Assembly (NCBI RefSeq): GCF_018918005.1
Contig: NZ_JAHLPR010000001.1
Coordinates: forward strand, 165,126 to 229,125
Direction of reading: 5' to 3'
From: Paenibacillus sp. MSJ-34
GTDB taxonomy: Bacteria; Bacillota; Bacilli; Paenibacillales; Paenibacillaceae
Length of the DNA stretch: 64,000 bases
The notes under the pieces are model-generated. The model was not told where the DNA came from. It did not search any database and worked only from the letters and a program-made list of their open reading frames with translations. Positions within the stretch are counted from its first letter, which is position 1, and each line of letters starts with the position of its first letter. The position numbers and the translations under genes are program-made. This document shows, piece by piece, positions 7,535 to 16,575 of the stretch.

Positions 7535-9010
7535 CTAGAATATCGCTTCCGTCTCCACGATCACTTTAATGTGCTGGATCGAGCGGTCCTCGGGACCTTT
7601 TACGGGCAAACCGACTTCGACATGCTCCATAATATAGTCGATATTTTCCTGCGAAATGACTTCCCCCGGCAGCAGAATCGGGATGCCCGGCGGATAGACG
7701 TAAATGAACTCGGCGATTATTCTGCCGGCCGATTCACGGAAAGGAATCACTTCGGTATCGCCGTAGAAAGCATCGCGCGGTATTAACGAGAGCTGCGGTA
7801 TTTCCGGTATTTTCACGATCAGTTCCTTCGCTTCGTTAACGTTATAATATTGCTCGGATAAACGGCGCAAGGCGGCGAGAAGGATATCGACCGTATCCTG
7901 GGTATCGCCCGGCGTAACGAGGCAAAGGATGTTATACATATCGCTTAATTCGACTTCGATGTTGTAATGTTCGCGAAGCCAATTTTCCGTTTCGTAGCCG
8001 GTGATGCCGAGATGGCGAACGTGAACGGTTACTTTGGTCGGATCGTAATCGAACGTCGCCTCGTCACCGAGAATATCGTCTCCGAAGCAATACAGGCCCG
8101 GAATTTCGTTGATTGCGTCCCGCGCATAGTTTGCCAATCGGATCGCTTCCTCGGCGATTTTATGCCCGTTTAACGCCAAATTCCGGCGCGATGTGTCCAG
8201 CGAAGCGAGCAAAATATAAGATGTCGATGTCGTCGTCAGCATGCTGATGATCGTTTGAACCCGCTGCGGGTTGACGTATCCGTTCTTGACATTAAGGTTC
8301 AAAATCGAGCTCTGGGTCATCGACCCTCCCAGTTTATGAACGCTGGTCGCGGCCATATCCGCCCCCGCCTCCATCGCGGACATCGGCAATTGGTCGTGAA
8401 AATGGATCAGAACGCCGTGAGCTTCGTCGACAAGTACCGGAACGCGGAAGGAGTGGGCCAGTTCGACGATTTCCCGCAAATCGGCGCATATGCCGTAATA
8501 GGTCGGGTTAATGACGAGCACAGCTTTGGCGTCGGGATGTTTCGTAAGCGCCCGTTTTACCGAACGGGTCGTTATGCCGTGATCGATTCCCAAGTTGGCG
8601 TCGCGCGCCGGGGAAATAAAGACGGGCTTGGCTCCCGCGAAAATAATGGCCGACATGATCGATTTATGCACATTGCGCGGCACGATAATTTTATCGCCGG
8701 GCGAGCAGATCGACATGACCATCGTCATAATCGCGCCGCTCGTTCCTTGTACGGAAAAAAACGTATAATCGGCTCCGAAAGCGTCCGCCGCCAGGCGCTG
8801 CGCTTCTTCAATCACTCCGGTAGGCTGGTGCAAATCGTCGAGCGGGGCGATGTTGATCAAATCTATGGAAAGGGCGTTATCTCCAATAAATTGGCGAAAT
8901 TCTTGGTCCGTTCCAACCCCTTTTTTATGTCCGGGAATGTGAAATTGTACGGGATTGCTTTCCGCATGCTTTTTCAATGCGGTGAATAACGGCGTGCGTT
9001 GATGATCCAT
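7535..9010 (-). CDS. speA: Arginine decarboxylase, PLP-dependent (SpeA type)
   Basis: 491 residues, the length of Bacillus SpeA. It decarboxylates arginine to agmatine, the first step of putrescine synthesis in the cytoplasm. It follows the family closely from the N-terminus (TPLFTALKKHAESNPVQFHI, then PGHKKG). The PLP lysine lies in SVHKLGGSMTQSS, the cofactor-binding VDEAHG precedes it, and the C-terminal domain has PRDAFYGDTEVIPF and YPPGIPILLPGE. Lysine decarboxylases of the same fold are similar, so the substrate is inferred from overall likeness to SpeA. Start at 9010 matches homologues; the ribosome site (GAAAGG) is rather far upstream, and an ATG seven codons earlier is an alternative. 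Confidence 0.9.
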   Translation of the reverse strand: MDHQRTPLFTALKKHAESNPVQFHIPGHKKGVGTDQEFRQFIGDNALSIDLINIAPLDDLHQPTGVIEEAQRLAADAFGADYTFFSVQGTSGAIMTMVMSICSPGDKIIVPRNVHKSIMSAIIFAGAKPVFISPARDANLGIDHGITTRSVKRALTKHPDAKAVLVINPTYYGICADLREIVELAHSFRVPVLVDEAHGVLIHFHDQLPMSAMEAGADMAATSVHKLGGSMTQSSILNLNVKNGYVNPQRVQTIISMLTTTSTSYILLASLDTSRRNLALNGHKIAEEAIRLANYARDAINEIPGLYCFGDDILGDEATFDYDPTKVTVHVRHLGITGYETENWLREHYNIEVELSDMYNILCLVTPGDTQDTVDILLAALRRLSEQYYNVNEAKELIVKIPEIPQLSLIPRDAFYGDTEVIPFRESAGRIIAEFIYVYPPGIPILLPGEVISQENIDYIMEHVEVGLPVKGPEDRSIQHIKVIVETEAIF

Positions 9011-9148
9011 TTCACTGTCACAACCTTTCATGTGCATAAACATATAAACAAAGTTGAGTATAACAAAATCACGACGGATTGCAAGAACCGTTTTGCACCG
9101 TATGCCGAGGGCCGCTTGGCATGCGAATATCGGCTTGAAATGCAAGTT

Positions 9149-9177
9149 TTGACATCGTATAGGTCAGACTATAGGAT
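9149..9177 (+). promoter_or_regulatory. Candidate SigA promoter for the MFS gene at 9218
   Basis: TTGACA (9149-9154), 17-bp spacer, TAGGAT (9172-9177); about 40 bases before the start codon. Confidence 0.6.
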
Positions 9178-9217
9178 AGCTTATCCCCATACAAACTATC
9201 CGGAAAGTCGTGATCGA

Positions 9218-10477
9218 ATGAAAACCGCAACAATGTTAAGGCATAACCGACACCTGTTCTCTCCGTTCGTTATTGAACTGTTAATCATTATGTTTTTGGT
9301 CGAATTTGTGAAAGGAGCGCTCCTTGTCGCCATATTGCCGGTCTATATGGGAACGGTGCTGGGATTATCGGCCTTTTCCATCGGATGGGCTTTCGCGCTG
9401 CAATATATCGGAGACAATGCGTTTCGCAGCCCGATCGGCTGGGTGGTAGAAAGAATCGGCTACCGGGCCAGTATGATCGCGGGTTTGGCGCTGACTTTGC
9501 TAGCCGTAGCGATAATCGCTTATACGTCTTCCGTAGGGTGGATCGTAGTCGCCTGCGCGCTGCTGGGTGTCGGAACGGCGCCGCTATGGCCGTGCGTCGT
9601 GACAGGAGCTACCCAGATGGCGGGGGAGAAGAAGCAGGGAACCGTGCTAAGCATCGTCAATGCGGCGTGGTTATCGGGAACGGGAGCCGGCCCGGTCATT
9701 ATTAATTTTGTGATGAAAGATTCGTTTGCGCCGGCATTTCGCGTCCTTTTTGTTTGCATGACCGCGATTATTGTGATCGCGCTGTTTCTGCCGGGTCAAC
9801 GTCAAACCGAGGCGATGCATGATCGGCAAAAGGACGGCGGCAGCGCGGATGCTCGATTGGCGCCGCGCGGTCTTTGGCGCAACATTGTCGGGTCGTACCG
9901 CCAAATCGGCAGAACGCTGCATGTAAGCAGATGGTTCTATCCCGCTTTGTTTTTGCAAACTTTCGCCGTCGGGTTATTATCGCCGGTCATTACGCTCTAT
10001 GCGCGCACGGTGCTGCATTTGTCGCCTTCGCAGTTCAGCATGCTCCTCGTTGCGGGAGGCGGCATTACGCTTCTCGGCCTCATTCCGGCAGGGAAATTGG
10101 TGGACAAGTTCGGATCGGCCTGGTTTTTGCATATCGGCTTTGCGCTGTCGACCGCTGCGATCGTCACGCTTACGTGGACGCGTTCTCTCCCTGCCGTTTA
10201 TTCGGTTGTCGGCATGATCGGACTTAGCTATGCGCTTATTTTGCCGGCCTGGAACGCTTGGGTCGGTTCGATCGTACCGAAGGAGGAACGGGGGGCGACT
10301 TGGGGGTTTTTTCTGACGATTAACGGTTCGGGAATGGTCCTCGGCCCGATTATTTCGGGCAAACTATGGGATTTATTCGGCCCGCAAGCGCCGTTTTGGG
10401 TAAGCGCGGCAACGCAGGCCGTTTTATTTGTTCTTCATTTGTTCATTACCGCAAAGGAGCGAATTGTGGTAAGATAA
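9218..10477 (+). CDS. Major facilitator superfamily transporter
   Basis: 419 residues with about 12 hydrophobic helices in the inner membrane and a charged central loop (QRQTEAMHDRQKDGG) between halves, the usual MFS plan. The first half has GWVVERIGYRASM (motif A-like) and GVGTAPLWPCVVTGATQM; the second half has GKLVDKFGSAW and PAWNAWVGSIVPKEERG. Most likely a drug or metabolite exporter; substrate unknown. Start taken at ATG 9218, just before the first helix (GGAAAG upstream). It is clearly related to the MFS protein at 42572 (see findings). Followed 39 bases later by a second, different MFS gene. Confidence 0.85.
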   Translation: MKTATMLRHNRHLFSPFVIELLIIMFLVEFVKGALLVAILPVYMGTVLGLSAFSIGWAFALQYIGDNAFRSPIGWVVERIGYRASMIAGLALTLLAVAIIAYTSSVGWIVVACALLGVGTAPLWPCVVTGATQMAGEKKQGTVLSIVNAAWLSGTGAGPVIINFVMKDSFAPAFRVLFVCMTAIIVIALFLPGQRQTEAMHDRQKDGGSADARLAPRGLWRNIVGSYRQIGRTLHVSRWFYPALFLQTFAVGLLSPVITLYARTVLHLSPSQFSMLLVAGGGITLLGLIPAGKLVDKFGSAWFLHIGFALSTAAIVTLTWTRSLPAVYSVVGMIGLSYALILPAWNAWVGSIVPKEERGATWGFFLTINGSGMVLGPIISGKLWDLFGPQAPFWVSAATQAVLFVLHLFITAKERIVVR

Positions 10478-10516
10478 CGATGGATTGTGATCTACGTCAC
10501 GAATGGAGGAATCATA

Positions 10517-11695
10517 ATGAAGAAAGAAATGACGATTGTCATGCTTATCCTTATGATGGTCTTTATCGGCTTCGGCATCGTCATTCCCGTACTTCCCGTC
10601 ATGATTACGGATACGGGGGCGAATGAATTTCATTTAGGCTTGATGCTGTCGATCTATTCGGCGGTTTCGTTTATATTATCGCCGTTCTGGGGCGGATTGT
10701 CGGACCGGATCGGCAGAAGGCCGCTGATCGTCATCGGGACGCTCGGCTTCAGCGCAAGTTACTTGCTGTTCGGTTTGGCGGGGGGCAGCCTATGGATCAT
10801 GTACGCTTCCCGCGTGCTGGGCGGCATTTTTTCCGGGGCGGTTACGTCCGTCATTGTCGCCTATGTAGCGGATATTACGACGGCGGAGCAGCGAACGAAA
10901 GGGATGGCCCTCGTCGGCGTATCGATCGGAATGGGCTTTACGTTCGGTCCGGCTTTCGGCGGATTGCTCAGTAAATTAGGAATGAACGCGCCGTTTTTTG
11001 CCGCTTCGATTTTGACGTTTTTGACTTTTGTACTAGGGTTTGCTTTCGTGAAAGAATCGTTGCCCGCGGAAAAACGCAGAACGAAATCGGACAAGTCCCC
11101 TTCGCGGTGGACGGCCTTTACCGGACGCATGAAATATTTGTACGTGCTTGCGTTTTTCGTAACGTTCACGCTGGCGGGATTGGAGGCGACGCTACTCTAT
11201 TTTACGGCGGCCAAAATCGAAGGCATCGACGCTTTTCAAGTCGGGCTCATGTTTTTCTTCTGCGGCCTCGCGGGCGCCCTCGTGCAGGGAGGAGTCGTGC
11301 GCAAATTTATTAAGAACGGGGCGGAGAAAAGAGTCATTGTTATCGGCCTTGTCGTTTCGGCGGCCGGATTTTTCCTGCTGCTGTTCTCCTCGAATCTAGT
11401 GAACGCTACCGTATTTTTATGCGTATTCGGAGTGGGAAACGCGCTGCTGCGCCCATGCGTAACTTCGCTGATTACACAGAAAACGACCGTCGGGCAAGGC
11501 GTCGCATCCGGGCTTAGCTCGTCGATGGACAGCTTCGGACGAATTACCGGTCCGCTGCTCGCGACGTTCGTATTCAACTTTAATATTCATTTGCCGATGC
11601 TGATCGGCGGCGTGCTGTGCATTGCGGCGATCGGACTCATCATCCGGTTCGGAATGCTGGACAAAGCGCAATCGCCGGTGGAAACAGCCGTATAG
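10517..11695 (+). CDS. MFS multidrug-type efflux transporter (TetA/Bmr-like)
   Basis: 392 residues with 12 predicted helices. It starts KKEMTIVMLILMMVFIGFGI; the loop-2 motif A is complete (GGLSDRIGRRPLI) and motif C lies in MGFTFGPAFGGLL, both marks of the 12-TM DHA1 drug:H+ antiporters such as Bmr, NorA and TetA. Start at 10517 with GGAGG seven bases upstream. It sits in tandem with the MFS gene at 9218, 39 bases after it, so the two are probably one transcript ended by the terminator at 11715. Substrate not predictable. Confidence 0.88.
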   Translation: MKKEMTIVMLILMMVFIGFGIVIPVLPVMITDTGANEFHLGLMLSIYSAVSFILSPFWGGLSDRIGRRPLIVIGTLGFSASYLLFGLAGGSLWIMYASRVLGGIFSGAVTSVIVAYVADITTAEQRTKGMALVGVSIGMGFTFGPAFGGLLSKLGMNAPFFAASILTFLTFVLGFAFVKESLPAEKRRTKSDKSPSRWTAFTGRMKYLYVLAFFVTFTLAGLEATLLYFTAAKIEGIDAFQVGLMFFFCGLAGALVQGGVVRKFIKNGAEKRVIVIGLVVSAAGFFLLLFSSNLVNATVFLCVFGVGNALLRPCVTSLITQKTTVGQGVASGLSSSMDSFGRITGPLLATFVFNFNIHLPMLIGGVLCIAAIGLIIRFGMLDKAQSPVETAV

Positions 11696-11713
11696 CTCGA
11701 TATCCGGGACGAA

Positions 11714-11753
11714 GATAGCCCGCGCCTTTCATTCAGGCGCGGGCTATCTTCGT
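11714..11753. terminator. Bidirectional terminator
   Basis: AAGATAGCCCGCGCCT and its complement, 16-bp stem, six-base loop; lies between convergent genes. Confidence 0.9.
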
Positions 11754-11754
11754 G

Positions 11755-12387
11755 TTACTTCGCGTCGCGGGCCAGCTTGTAGAGCGGCATCAACGTTTCG
11801 AACGTTTCTTGGGCCAGACGGACAAAAGCTTGTCCATCCTGCAAGACGGGATCGTCCGCCGCGATATGGCGGCCGATCAGCAGCTCCGATTTTTTGACGT
11901 CGCGGAATCGCTCGAGCGCTTCGCGCCAACGTTTCTCGGTAAGCTCCTTGGCGGAAACGGCCTCTTTTTTCATATGATCGTAGGATACGACATAATGTTG
12001 CGGCACCGTCCGTTTGACCGTCCGGACGCGCTTCAAATAATGGTCCGCGATTATCCGTTTGCCTTGCACTTCGTAAATAAGGGCAAGCCAAAGAAAAACA
12101 TGGTCGTCGAACAAGCCGACCTGAAAATGCGGATATTGCTTATAGCCGCGTTTATTATGGCAGACGGCCAGCCATGTATCCTTCGGCGGATTCACGGTGC
12201 GTCTGGCATGCTTCGCGATATGCACAAACATTTCGTTCCCGGCAAGCAGCGCGATATTGCCGCACAACGCCTCGCCGATCGTTTGAAATTTCGGCTGGAT
12301 TCGCGTCCGGATCGCTTCCATTCTGGCATCCAGACCGTCAATGTGAAACGTGTCGAAATCGGATTCGGCAAAACCTTGAAATACCAT
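11755..12387 (-). CDS. DUF1054 (YktB-like) protein
   Basis: 210 residues matching the DUF1054 family of Bacillus YktB: MVFQGFAESDFDTFHIDGLD at the start, ARMEAIRTRIQPKF, NPPKDTWLAVCHNKRGYKQYPHF (part of a conserved block) and a helical C-terminus. Function unknown; cytoplasmic. Start at 12387 because AGGAGG lies eight bases upstream. It begins 23 bases after the response regulator on the same strand, so it may be co-transcribed with the two-component genes, but that could be chance. Confidence 0.85.
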   Translation of the reverse strand: MVFQGFAESDFDTFHIDGLDARMEAIRTRIQPKFQTIGEALCGNIALLAGNEMFVHIAKHARRTVNPPKDTWLAVCHNKRGYKQYPHFQVGLFDDHVFLWLALIYEVQGKRIIADHYLKRVRTVKRTVPQHYVVSYDHMKKEAVSAKELTEKRWREALERFRDVKKSELLIGRHIAADDPVLQDGQAFVRLAQETFETLMPLYKLARDAK

Positions 12388-12410
12388 GTTCGATACCTCC
12401 TGCAACGATG

Positions 12411-13070
12411 CTAGTTTTGGGATTGTTTCAAATAAAAGATGGCAATTTGCGTCCGGTCGCGCAATTGTAGTTTGCTCAGGATGTCGGATATATAATTTTT
12501 GACCGTACCTTCGCTCAAAAACAACGATTGCGCAATTTCTCTATTCGATTGCCCTTCGGCAATTAACGCAATAATCTGCCGCTCGGTCGGCGTGATGCCG
12601 TACGACTCCAGATTCGGTCCGGAGGCAGGGCGGCTCGGTCTTTTGCGCGCATCGCCGATTAAGCCCGCCAGCTTGCGGGCGACGTCGGGATGAATGAGCA
12701 GATCGCCTTTATGTACCGTCTGTATGCCTTCGACAATTCGTTCCGGCGCAATGTTTTTGAGCAAATATCCGCCCGCCCCGTTGCGGATCGCCTCGACAAT
12801 GTAATCGTCGTCGTCAAATGTCGTTAATATGAGCACGGCGATATGCGGAGCGACGCTTTTAATGAGCCGGGTGCCTTCGACGCCGTCGCACTCCGGCATC
12901 CGAATATCCATCAGCACCACTTCGACGTCCGGGCGTTCCCGCACGAATTCGAAAGCTTCCCGCCCGTTTCCGCATACCCCTGCCACTTCGATCGCGGGAT
13001 GATATTCGAAAATCATTTTTAAACTTTCGCGAATAAACGCGTCGTCGTCTACTATTAAAACGCGAATCAT
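12411..13070 (-). CDS. NarL/LuxR-family response regulator (LnrK-like)
   Basis: 219 residues, the size of Bacillus LnrK. Receiver domain at 1-120: acidic pocket IVDDDAF, phosphorylation Asp in VVLMDIRMPECDG, switch Thr in LILTTFDDDDY and Lys in GGYLLKNI. A LuxR-type helix-turn-helix at 150-215: ITPTERQIIALIAEGQSNRE then SEGTVKNYISDILSKL. It binds DNA as a dimer once phosphorylated. The ATGA overlap with the upstream kinase gene shows translational coupling. The divergent ABC exporter is the obvious target, and phased repeats lie in front of it. Confidence 0.92.
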   Translation of the reverse strand: MIRVLIVDDDAFIRESLKMIFEYHPAIEVAGVCGNGREAFEFVRERPDVEVVLMDIRMPECDGVEGTRLIKSVAPHIAVLILTTFDDDDYIVEAIRNGAGGYLLKNIAPERIVEGIQTVHKGDLLIHPDVARKLAGLIGDARKRPSRPASGPNLESYGITPTERQIIALIAEGQSNREIAQSLFLSEGTVKNYISDILSKLQLRDRTQIAIFYLKQSQN

Positions 13071-14248
13071 GCTGTTCCTCCTTCCCGGCCGTCTTGGCGG
13101 TAATGAGGGAGAACGGTTGTTACGGTAAACGAGCCGTCTCCCCCCAAATCGACGCGTCCGCCGACAAGCGATACGCGTTCCTCCATTCCCCGAATTCCGA
13201 GACCTTTGCGAACCTTCGACTCGGGATCGGGCAAGCTTCCGTTGTTGCTTACGCTCATCGCCACATGATCCGGAGTATACGCAAGGACGATATCCACTTC
13301 CGTCGCTCCGCCGTGGCGTATCGCATTCGTAATGGCTTCCTGGGCGTTCCGGTATAAAATATATTCCAGGCTGGGATAAAGCGCGTACGGCAGCCCTTCC
13401 GTTCGATAGCGCACGTCAATCCCAAGCTGGGTTCCCGCAGACTCGATCAGCTTCTCCAGCGAATAGCGCCCGCTCGCATGCGTCTCCGGCGACATATTGC
13501 GTACCGTTCGGCGCAGCGTGTCCATACTTTCCGTCATTTGATCCCGCACCTGTTCGAGCATGAGCGCAGCTTTCTCCGGTTCCGCCGCGCGAATGCTCAA
13601 AATGGCCTCGACCATCATTTTTTGCCGAATCAGGCGATGCCCCAAATCGTCGTGGATATCTTTGGAGATGCGGTTGCGTTCCACCAACTGCGCGTATTCC
13701 TCGACCTGTTTGGCATACTGCATCAACCTTTTGCGCGCATGTTGCAATTCGAGATGATTGCGGCTCAATTCGTCGTACAACGATTCGACCTCCGATTTTT
13801 GCACGGCCGCCGTTTGTATAACATACAGCAGCAAGCCGAACGAACCGAAGACGACGTTGGCAAGCAGGAAGGTCTCGGGCGATTGTATCGGCTGTCCCGC
13901 CAAGGCAGCGTTCATGGCCGCGGCAGGCAGCAAGGCGGCGAGCCAAGGCGGCATTGGAAACGTCAAGCCGGCCGGCCGCCGTTCGAAGATCGAGATAAGC
14001 GCGGACAAATGGCATAAGAAAAGAATGCCGCCGAATGAATAGCTCAAATAGCCGACAAAGGCGACTTCCCCGCAGAACAACACGGCGGGAAGAAAACGGG
14101 GCCATTGGATGCGAATGCGGACGATCAATAAAGCCAATAAAACGAGCAGCGTGTATACGGAATGGGATGCGATTCGATCCGAACCGAGCGAACCGATCGC
14201 CGGCACGACGATAAGCAGGTGGCGAAGCCACGGCAACACGATATTCAT
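13067..14248 (-). CDS. Sensor histidine kinase, HisKA_3/DesK type (LnrJ-like)
   Basis: 393 residues. The N-terminal 170 residues hold about five or six membrane helices without a large outside domain, suggesting sensing within the membrane. Then comes a coiled-coil linker (EVESLYDELSRNHLELQHAR), the HisKA_3 phosphoacceptor helix RISKDIHDDLGHRLIRQ (His in DIHDD), and an HATPase with the N-box NAQEAITNAIRHGG and the G-box GLGIRGMEERV. Start chosen at 14248 (AGAGGT ten bases upstream); an ATG at 14287 overlaps a TATAAT box and would leave no leader. Size, domain type and neighbours match LnrJ, the sensor of linearmycin-like polyenes in B. subtilis; the ligand here is inferred only. Confidence 0.88.
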   Translation of the reverse strand: MNIVLPWLRHLLIVVPAIGSLGSDRIASHSVYTLLVLLALLIVRIRIQWPRFLPAVLFCGEVAFVGYLSYSFGGILFLCHLSALISIFERRPAGLTFPMPPWLAALLPAAAMNAALAGQPIQSPETFLLANVVFGSFGLLLYVIQTAAVQKSEVESLYDELSRNHLELQHARKRLMQYAKQVEEYAQLVERNRISKDIHDDLGHRLIRQKMMVEAILSIRAAEPEKAALMLEQVRDQMTESMDTLRRTVRNMSPETHASGRYSLEKLIESAGTQLGIDVRYRTEGLPYALYPSLEYILYRNAQEAITNAIRHGGATEVDIVLAYTPDHVAMSVSNNGSLPDPESKVRKGLGIRGMEERVSLVGGRVDLGGDGSFTVTTVLPHYRQDGREGGTA

Positions 14249-14285
14249 GAACCAATCGACCTCTGGCGCGCAAAATGTTGTTCCC

Positions 14286-14294
14286 ATTATAACA
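14286..14294 (-). promoter_or_regulatory. Candidate -10 element of the kinase-regulator operon
   Basis: TATAAT on the minus strand (14286-14291) with no convincing -35 box; about 40 bases before the kinase start at 14248. The TGACTTTCG repeats lie directly upstream, so autoregulation is possible. Confidence 0.45.
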
Positions 14295-14308
14295 TAACCA
14301 AGCCGGCT

Positions 14309-14366
14309 ATGACTTTCGCCATTGACGCTAAGGTGACTTTCGTCACCCGAATTGATGACCTTTCGG
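14309..14366 (+). promoter_or_regulatory. Phased repeat array, candidate response-regulator operator
   Basis: Three copies of TGACtTTCG at 14310-14318, 14334-14342 and 14356-14365 (the third with one extra C), 22-24 bp apart, which is about two helical turns. The middle copy is a perfect palindrome, GGTGAC-TTTC-GTCACC (14332-14347), and the first is nearly so (ATGAC-TTTC-GCCAT). The array lies in the only intergenic space between the two-component genes and the ABC exporter and ends some 27 bp before a possible -10 TACAAT (14393-14398), with no good -35 box. This layout fits an activator-dependent promoter. Confidence 0.6.
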
Positions 14367-14442
14367 ACGTGTCCGGCGGCTTTCCTTCGTAATACAATCA
14401 AATTAACAAAAACGAATGGATTGCGCAATGGGAGGCTTGAAG

Positions 14443-15378
14443 ATGGGATTTGTTGTCATGCAGGACGTTTTGAAACGTTACGGAACGAAAATTACGGTGA
14501 ATCATTTGAATTTGACGATTGAACAAGGGGAAATTTTCGGGCTGCTCGGGCCCAACGGGGCGGGAAAGAGCACATTGATCAAAATGATGAGCGGTCTGCT
14601 GCCGATCGACCGGGGGGAAATCCGCGTTGGCGGCGTATCCGTCGCGGAACGTCCCTTGGCAGTGAAACGGAAAATCGGACTCGTTCCGCAAGAGTTAGCC
14701 ATCTATGAGATGTTGACGGCACGGGAAAACGTCCATTTTTTCGGAAAATTATACGGATTGCGCGGCAAGCAATTGATGCAGCGCGTCGACGAAGCGCTCG
14801 AGTTCGTCGGCTTGACGGATCGGCAGAACGAGAAACCGGCCGCGTTCTCCGGCGGGATGAAACGGCGCTTGAACATCGCCTGTGCGATTATGCATCGCCC
14901 GGAATTCATTATTATGGACGAACCGACCGTCGGCATCGATCCGCAATCGCGCAACCATATTTTGCAGTCGGTGCGCCAATTGAACGAGATGGGTTCGACC
15001 ATTATCTATACAAGCCACTACATGGAAGAGGTGGAAGCGATCGGCACGCGGGTCGGCATTATCGATCACGGCGAGCTCATCGCATGCGGCACGAAGGATG
15101 AACTGCTGCAAGAGCTGGGCGGGGAAGAGAAGCTGTCGTTCTCCGTGCAAGAGATGAACGAAGAGGCAGCGGAGGAGCTTCGCCGCCACCCGGGATTGAA
15201 AATGATGCAAATCGAGGAGCGCTCGATCGAGATTACATTAAAAGCCGCGGACAGCGTATTGCAGGACATTATGTTTATTTTGGCGAAGCATCAAGTCCGC
15301 GTCCAATCGTTTACGCGGACGGAGCCGAATTTGGAGTCGCTGTTTTTGACGCTCACGGGCCGCACGCTGCGGGATTAG
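14443..15378 (+). CDS. ABC exporter ATP-binding protein (LnrL-like)
   Basis: 311 residues, identical in length to my recollection of Bacillus LnrL. Walker A GPNGAGKST, a Q-loop in GLVPQELAIYEM, signature FSGGMKRRLN, Walker B EFIIMDEPTVGID and the H-loop TSHYMEEVE are all intact, followed by a 90-residue C-terminal extension typical of DrrA/CcmA-like drug exporters. It would power the two ABC-2 permeases encoded next. Start at ATG 14443 with GGGAGG seven bases upstream. The next gene begins 12 bases after the stop. Confidence 0.93.
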   Translation: MGFVVMQDVLKRYGTKITVNHLNLTIEQGEIFGLLGPNGAGKSTLIKMMSGLLPIDRGEIRVGGVSVAERPLAVKRKIGLVPQELAIYEMLTARENVHFFGKLYGLRGKQLMQRVDEALEFVGLTDRQNEKPAAFSGGMKRRLNIACAIMHRPEFIIMDEPTVGIDPQSRNHILQSVRQLNEMGSTIIYTSHYMEEVEAIGTRVGIIDHGELIACGTKDELLQELGGEEKLSFSVQEMNEEAAEELRRHPGLKMMQIEERSIEITLKAADSVLQDIMFILAKHQVRVQSFTRTEPNLESLFLTLTGRTLRD

Positions 15379-15390
15379 GAGGCGACGGAT

Positions 15391-16575
15391 ATGCACATTT
15401 GGACGATTATGATGAATGAATTGCGGAAGATGATGCGGATGAAAACGGTAATGATATTAATGATCGTAAGTCCCTTGCTCATTATTTTCATTCTCGGGCT
15501 TGCGCTCTCCGGCGAATTTGCGACGGAAGAGCGGCAGCCGCCACAGGCGGCGGTTGCCGTGCTCAATATGGATACGGGACCGATGAAAGACGGTTTGGAC
15601 CGTTATCTGGACGCGCCGGAGACGAGGCAATACGTTCGGGTGATGGAAGTCGGTTCCGTCTCCGAATTGGAAGAAGCGCTGCGGGAGGGAGAGGCGGATT
15701 ACGGCCTGGTTGTGCCGGCCGATTTCTCCGACAAGCTGTTTCGCGCGGAAACGAGCGTATGGACGCTGTATCCCGGCCGCAGCCACGATCGGAATATTTC
15801 GGCGGAAATGGTCATCAATCTGTTTCTCGAGAAGACGCAGCAATCGTTCGCGAACCATACCGTGCTCGATCGCCAGTCGGCGGCGCAGGCGGACCTCATG
15901 GCCGCGGAGGGAGCGAAGGCCGCAGGCGGCGGGAGCAGGGTGGAGATCGGCAAGCTGCATGATAAATTGCAGAACGCGTCGGCCCTCGAATATTATTCCG
16001 CTACGATGTTGATTATGTTCTTGCTGTTCTCCGGCATGTCGGCGGCAATCAGCCTATTGGACGAAAAGGAAAAAAAGACGTTGGAACGGATGTTTGCGCT
16101 GCCGATCGCCCCTTGGAAAGTCGTCCTCGGCAAATTGCTCGGAGCAGGCCTGTTCGCGGTTCTGCAGGCGGCGATCATCATCTTGTTTTCGGCTTTCGCG
16201 TACGGCGTCGATTGGAGCGGGAATTTGCCCGGAGTCGCGGCGGTCATCGTATTGACGATCGTCGCTTCGATCAGCTTGGCGGTTATTCTCGCCGCGTACG
16301 CCAAGACGAGCAAGGCGGTCGAATCGATCTACTCGCTGCTCATCGTTTTGATGACGTTCCTAAGCGGGGGCATGATCGTTTTTTTCAGCGAAGACATGGA
16401 AAAAATCGGGCAGTTCACGCTCAATCATTGGGCGAATGGAAGCATGCTGCGGTTTATGCTGGGAGGCGAGCAGGCGGTCGCATATCAATACATGAGCGTG
16501 CTTGCGTGGATTTCCGCCGCTCTGTTCGTTTTGGCGCTGTTCAGCTTCAGAAAGGTGGGTTCGATCCATGAATAG
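15391..16575 (+). CDS. ABC-2 type permease (LnrM-like)
   Basis: 394 residues. One N-terminal helix (MILMIVSPLLIIFILGLAL), a soluble outside region of about 170 residues, then five helices in the C-terminal half; this is the ABC2_membrane_3 layout of YhgE/LnrM-type exporters. The conserved EKKTLERMFALPIAPWKVVL segment is the cytoplasmic coupling region. AGGAGG eight bases before the ATG. It overlaps the next permease gene by eight bases, so translation is coupled, and the two probably form a heterodimer. Confidence 0.9.
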   Translation: MHIWTIMMNELRKMMRMKTVMILMIVSPLLIIFILGLALSGEFATEERQPPQAAVAVLNMDTGPMKDGLDRYLDAPETRQYVRVMEVGSVSELEEALREGEADYGLVVPADFSDKLFRAETSVWTLYPGRSHDRNISAEMVINLFLEKTQQSFANHTVLDRQSAAQADLMAAEGAKAAGGGSRVEIGKLHDKLQNASALEYYSATMLIMFLLFSGMSAAISLLDEKEKKTLERMFALPIAPWKVVLGKLLGAGLFAVLQAAIIILFSAFAYGVDWSGNLPGVAAVIVLTIVASISLAVILAAYAKTSKAVESIYSLLIVLMTFLSGGMIVFFSEDMEKIGQFTLNHWANGSMLRFMLGGEQAVAYQYMSVLAWISAALFVLALFSFRKVGSIHE

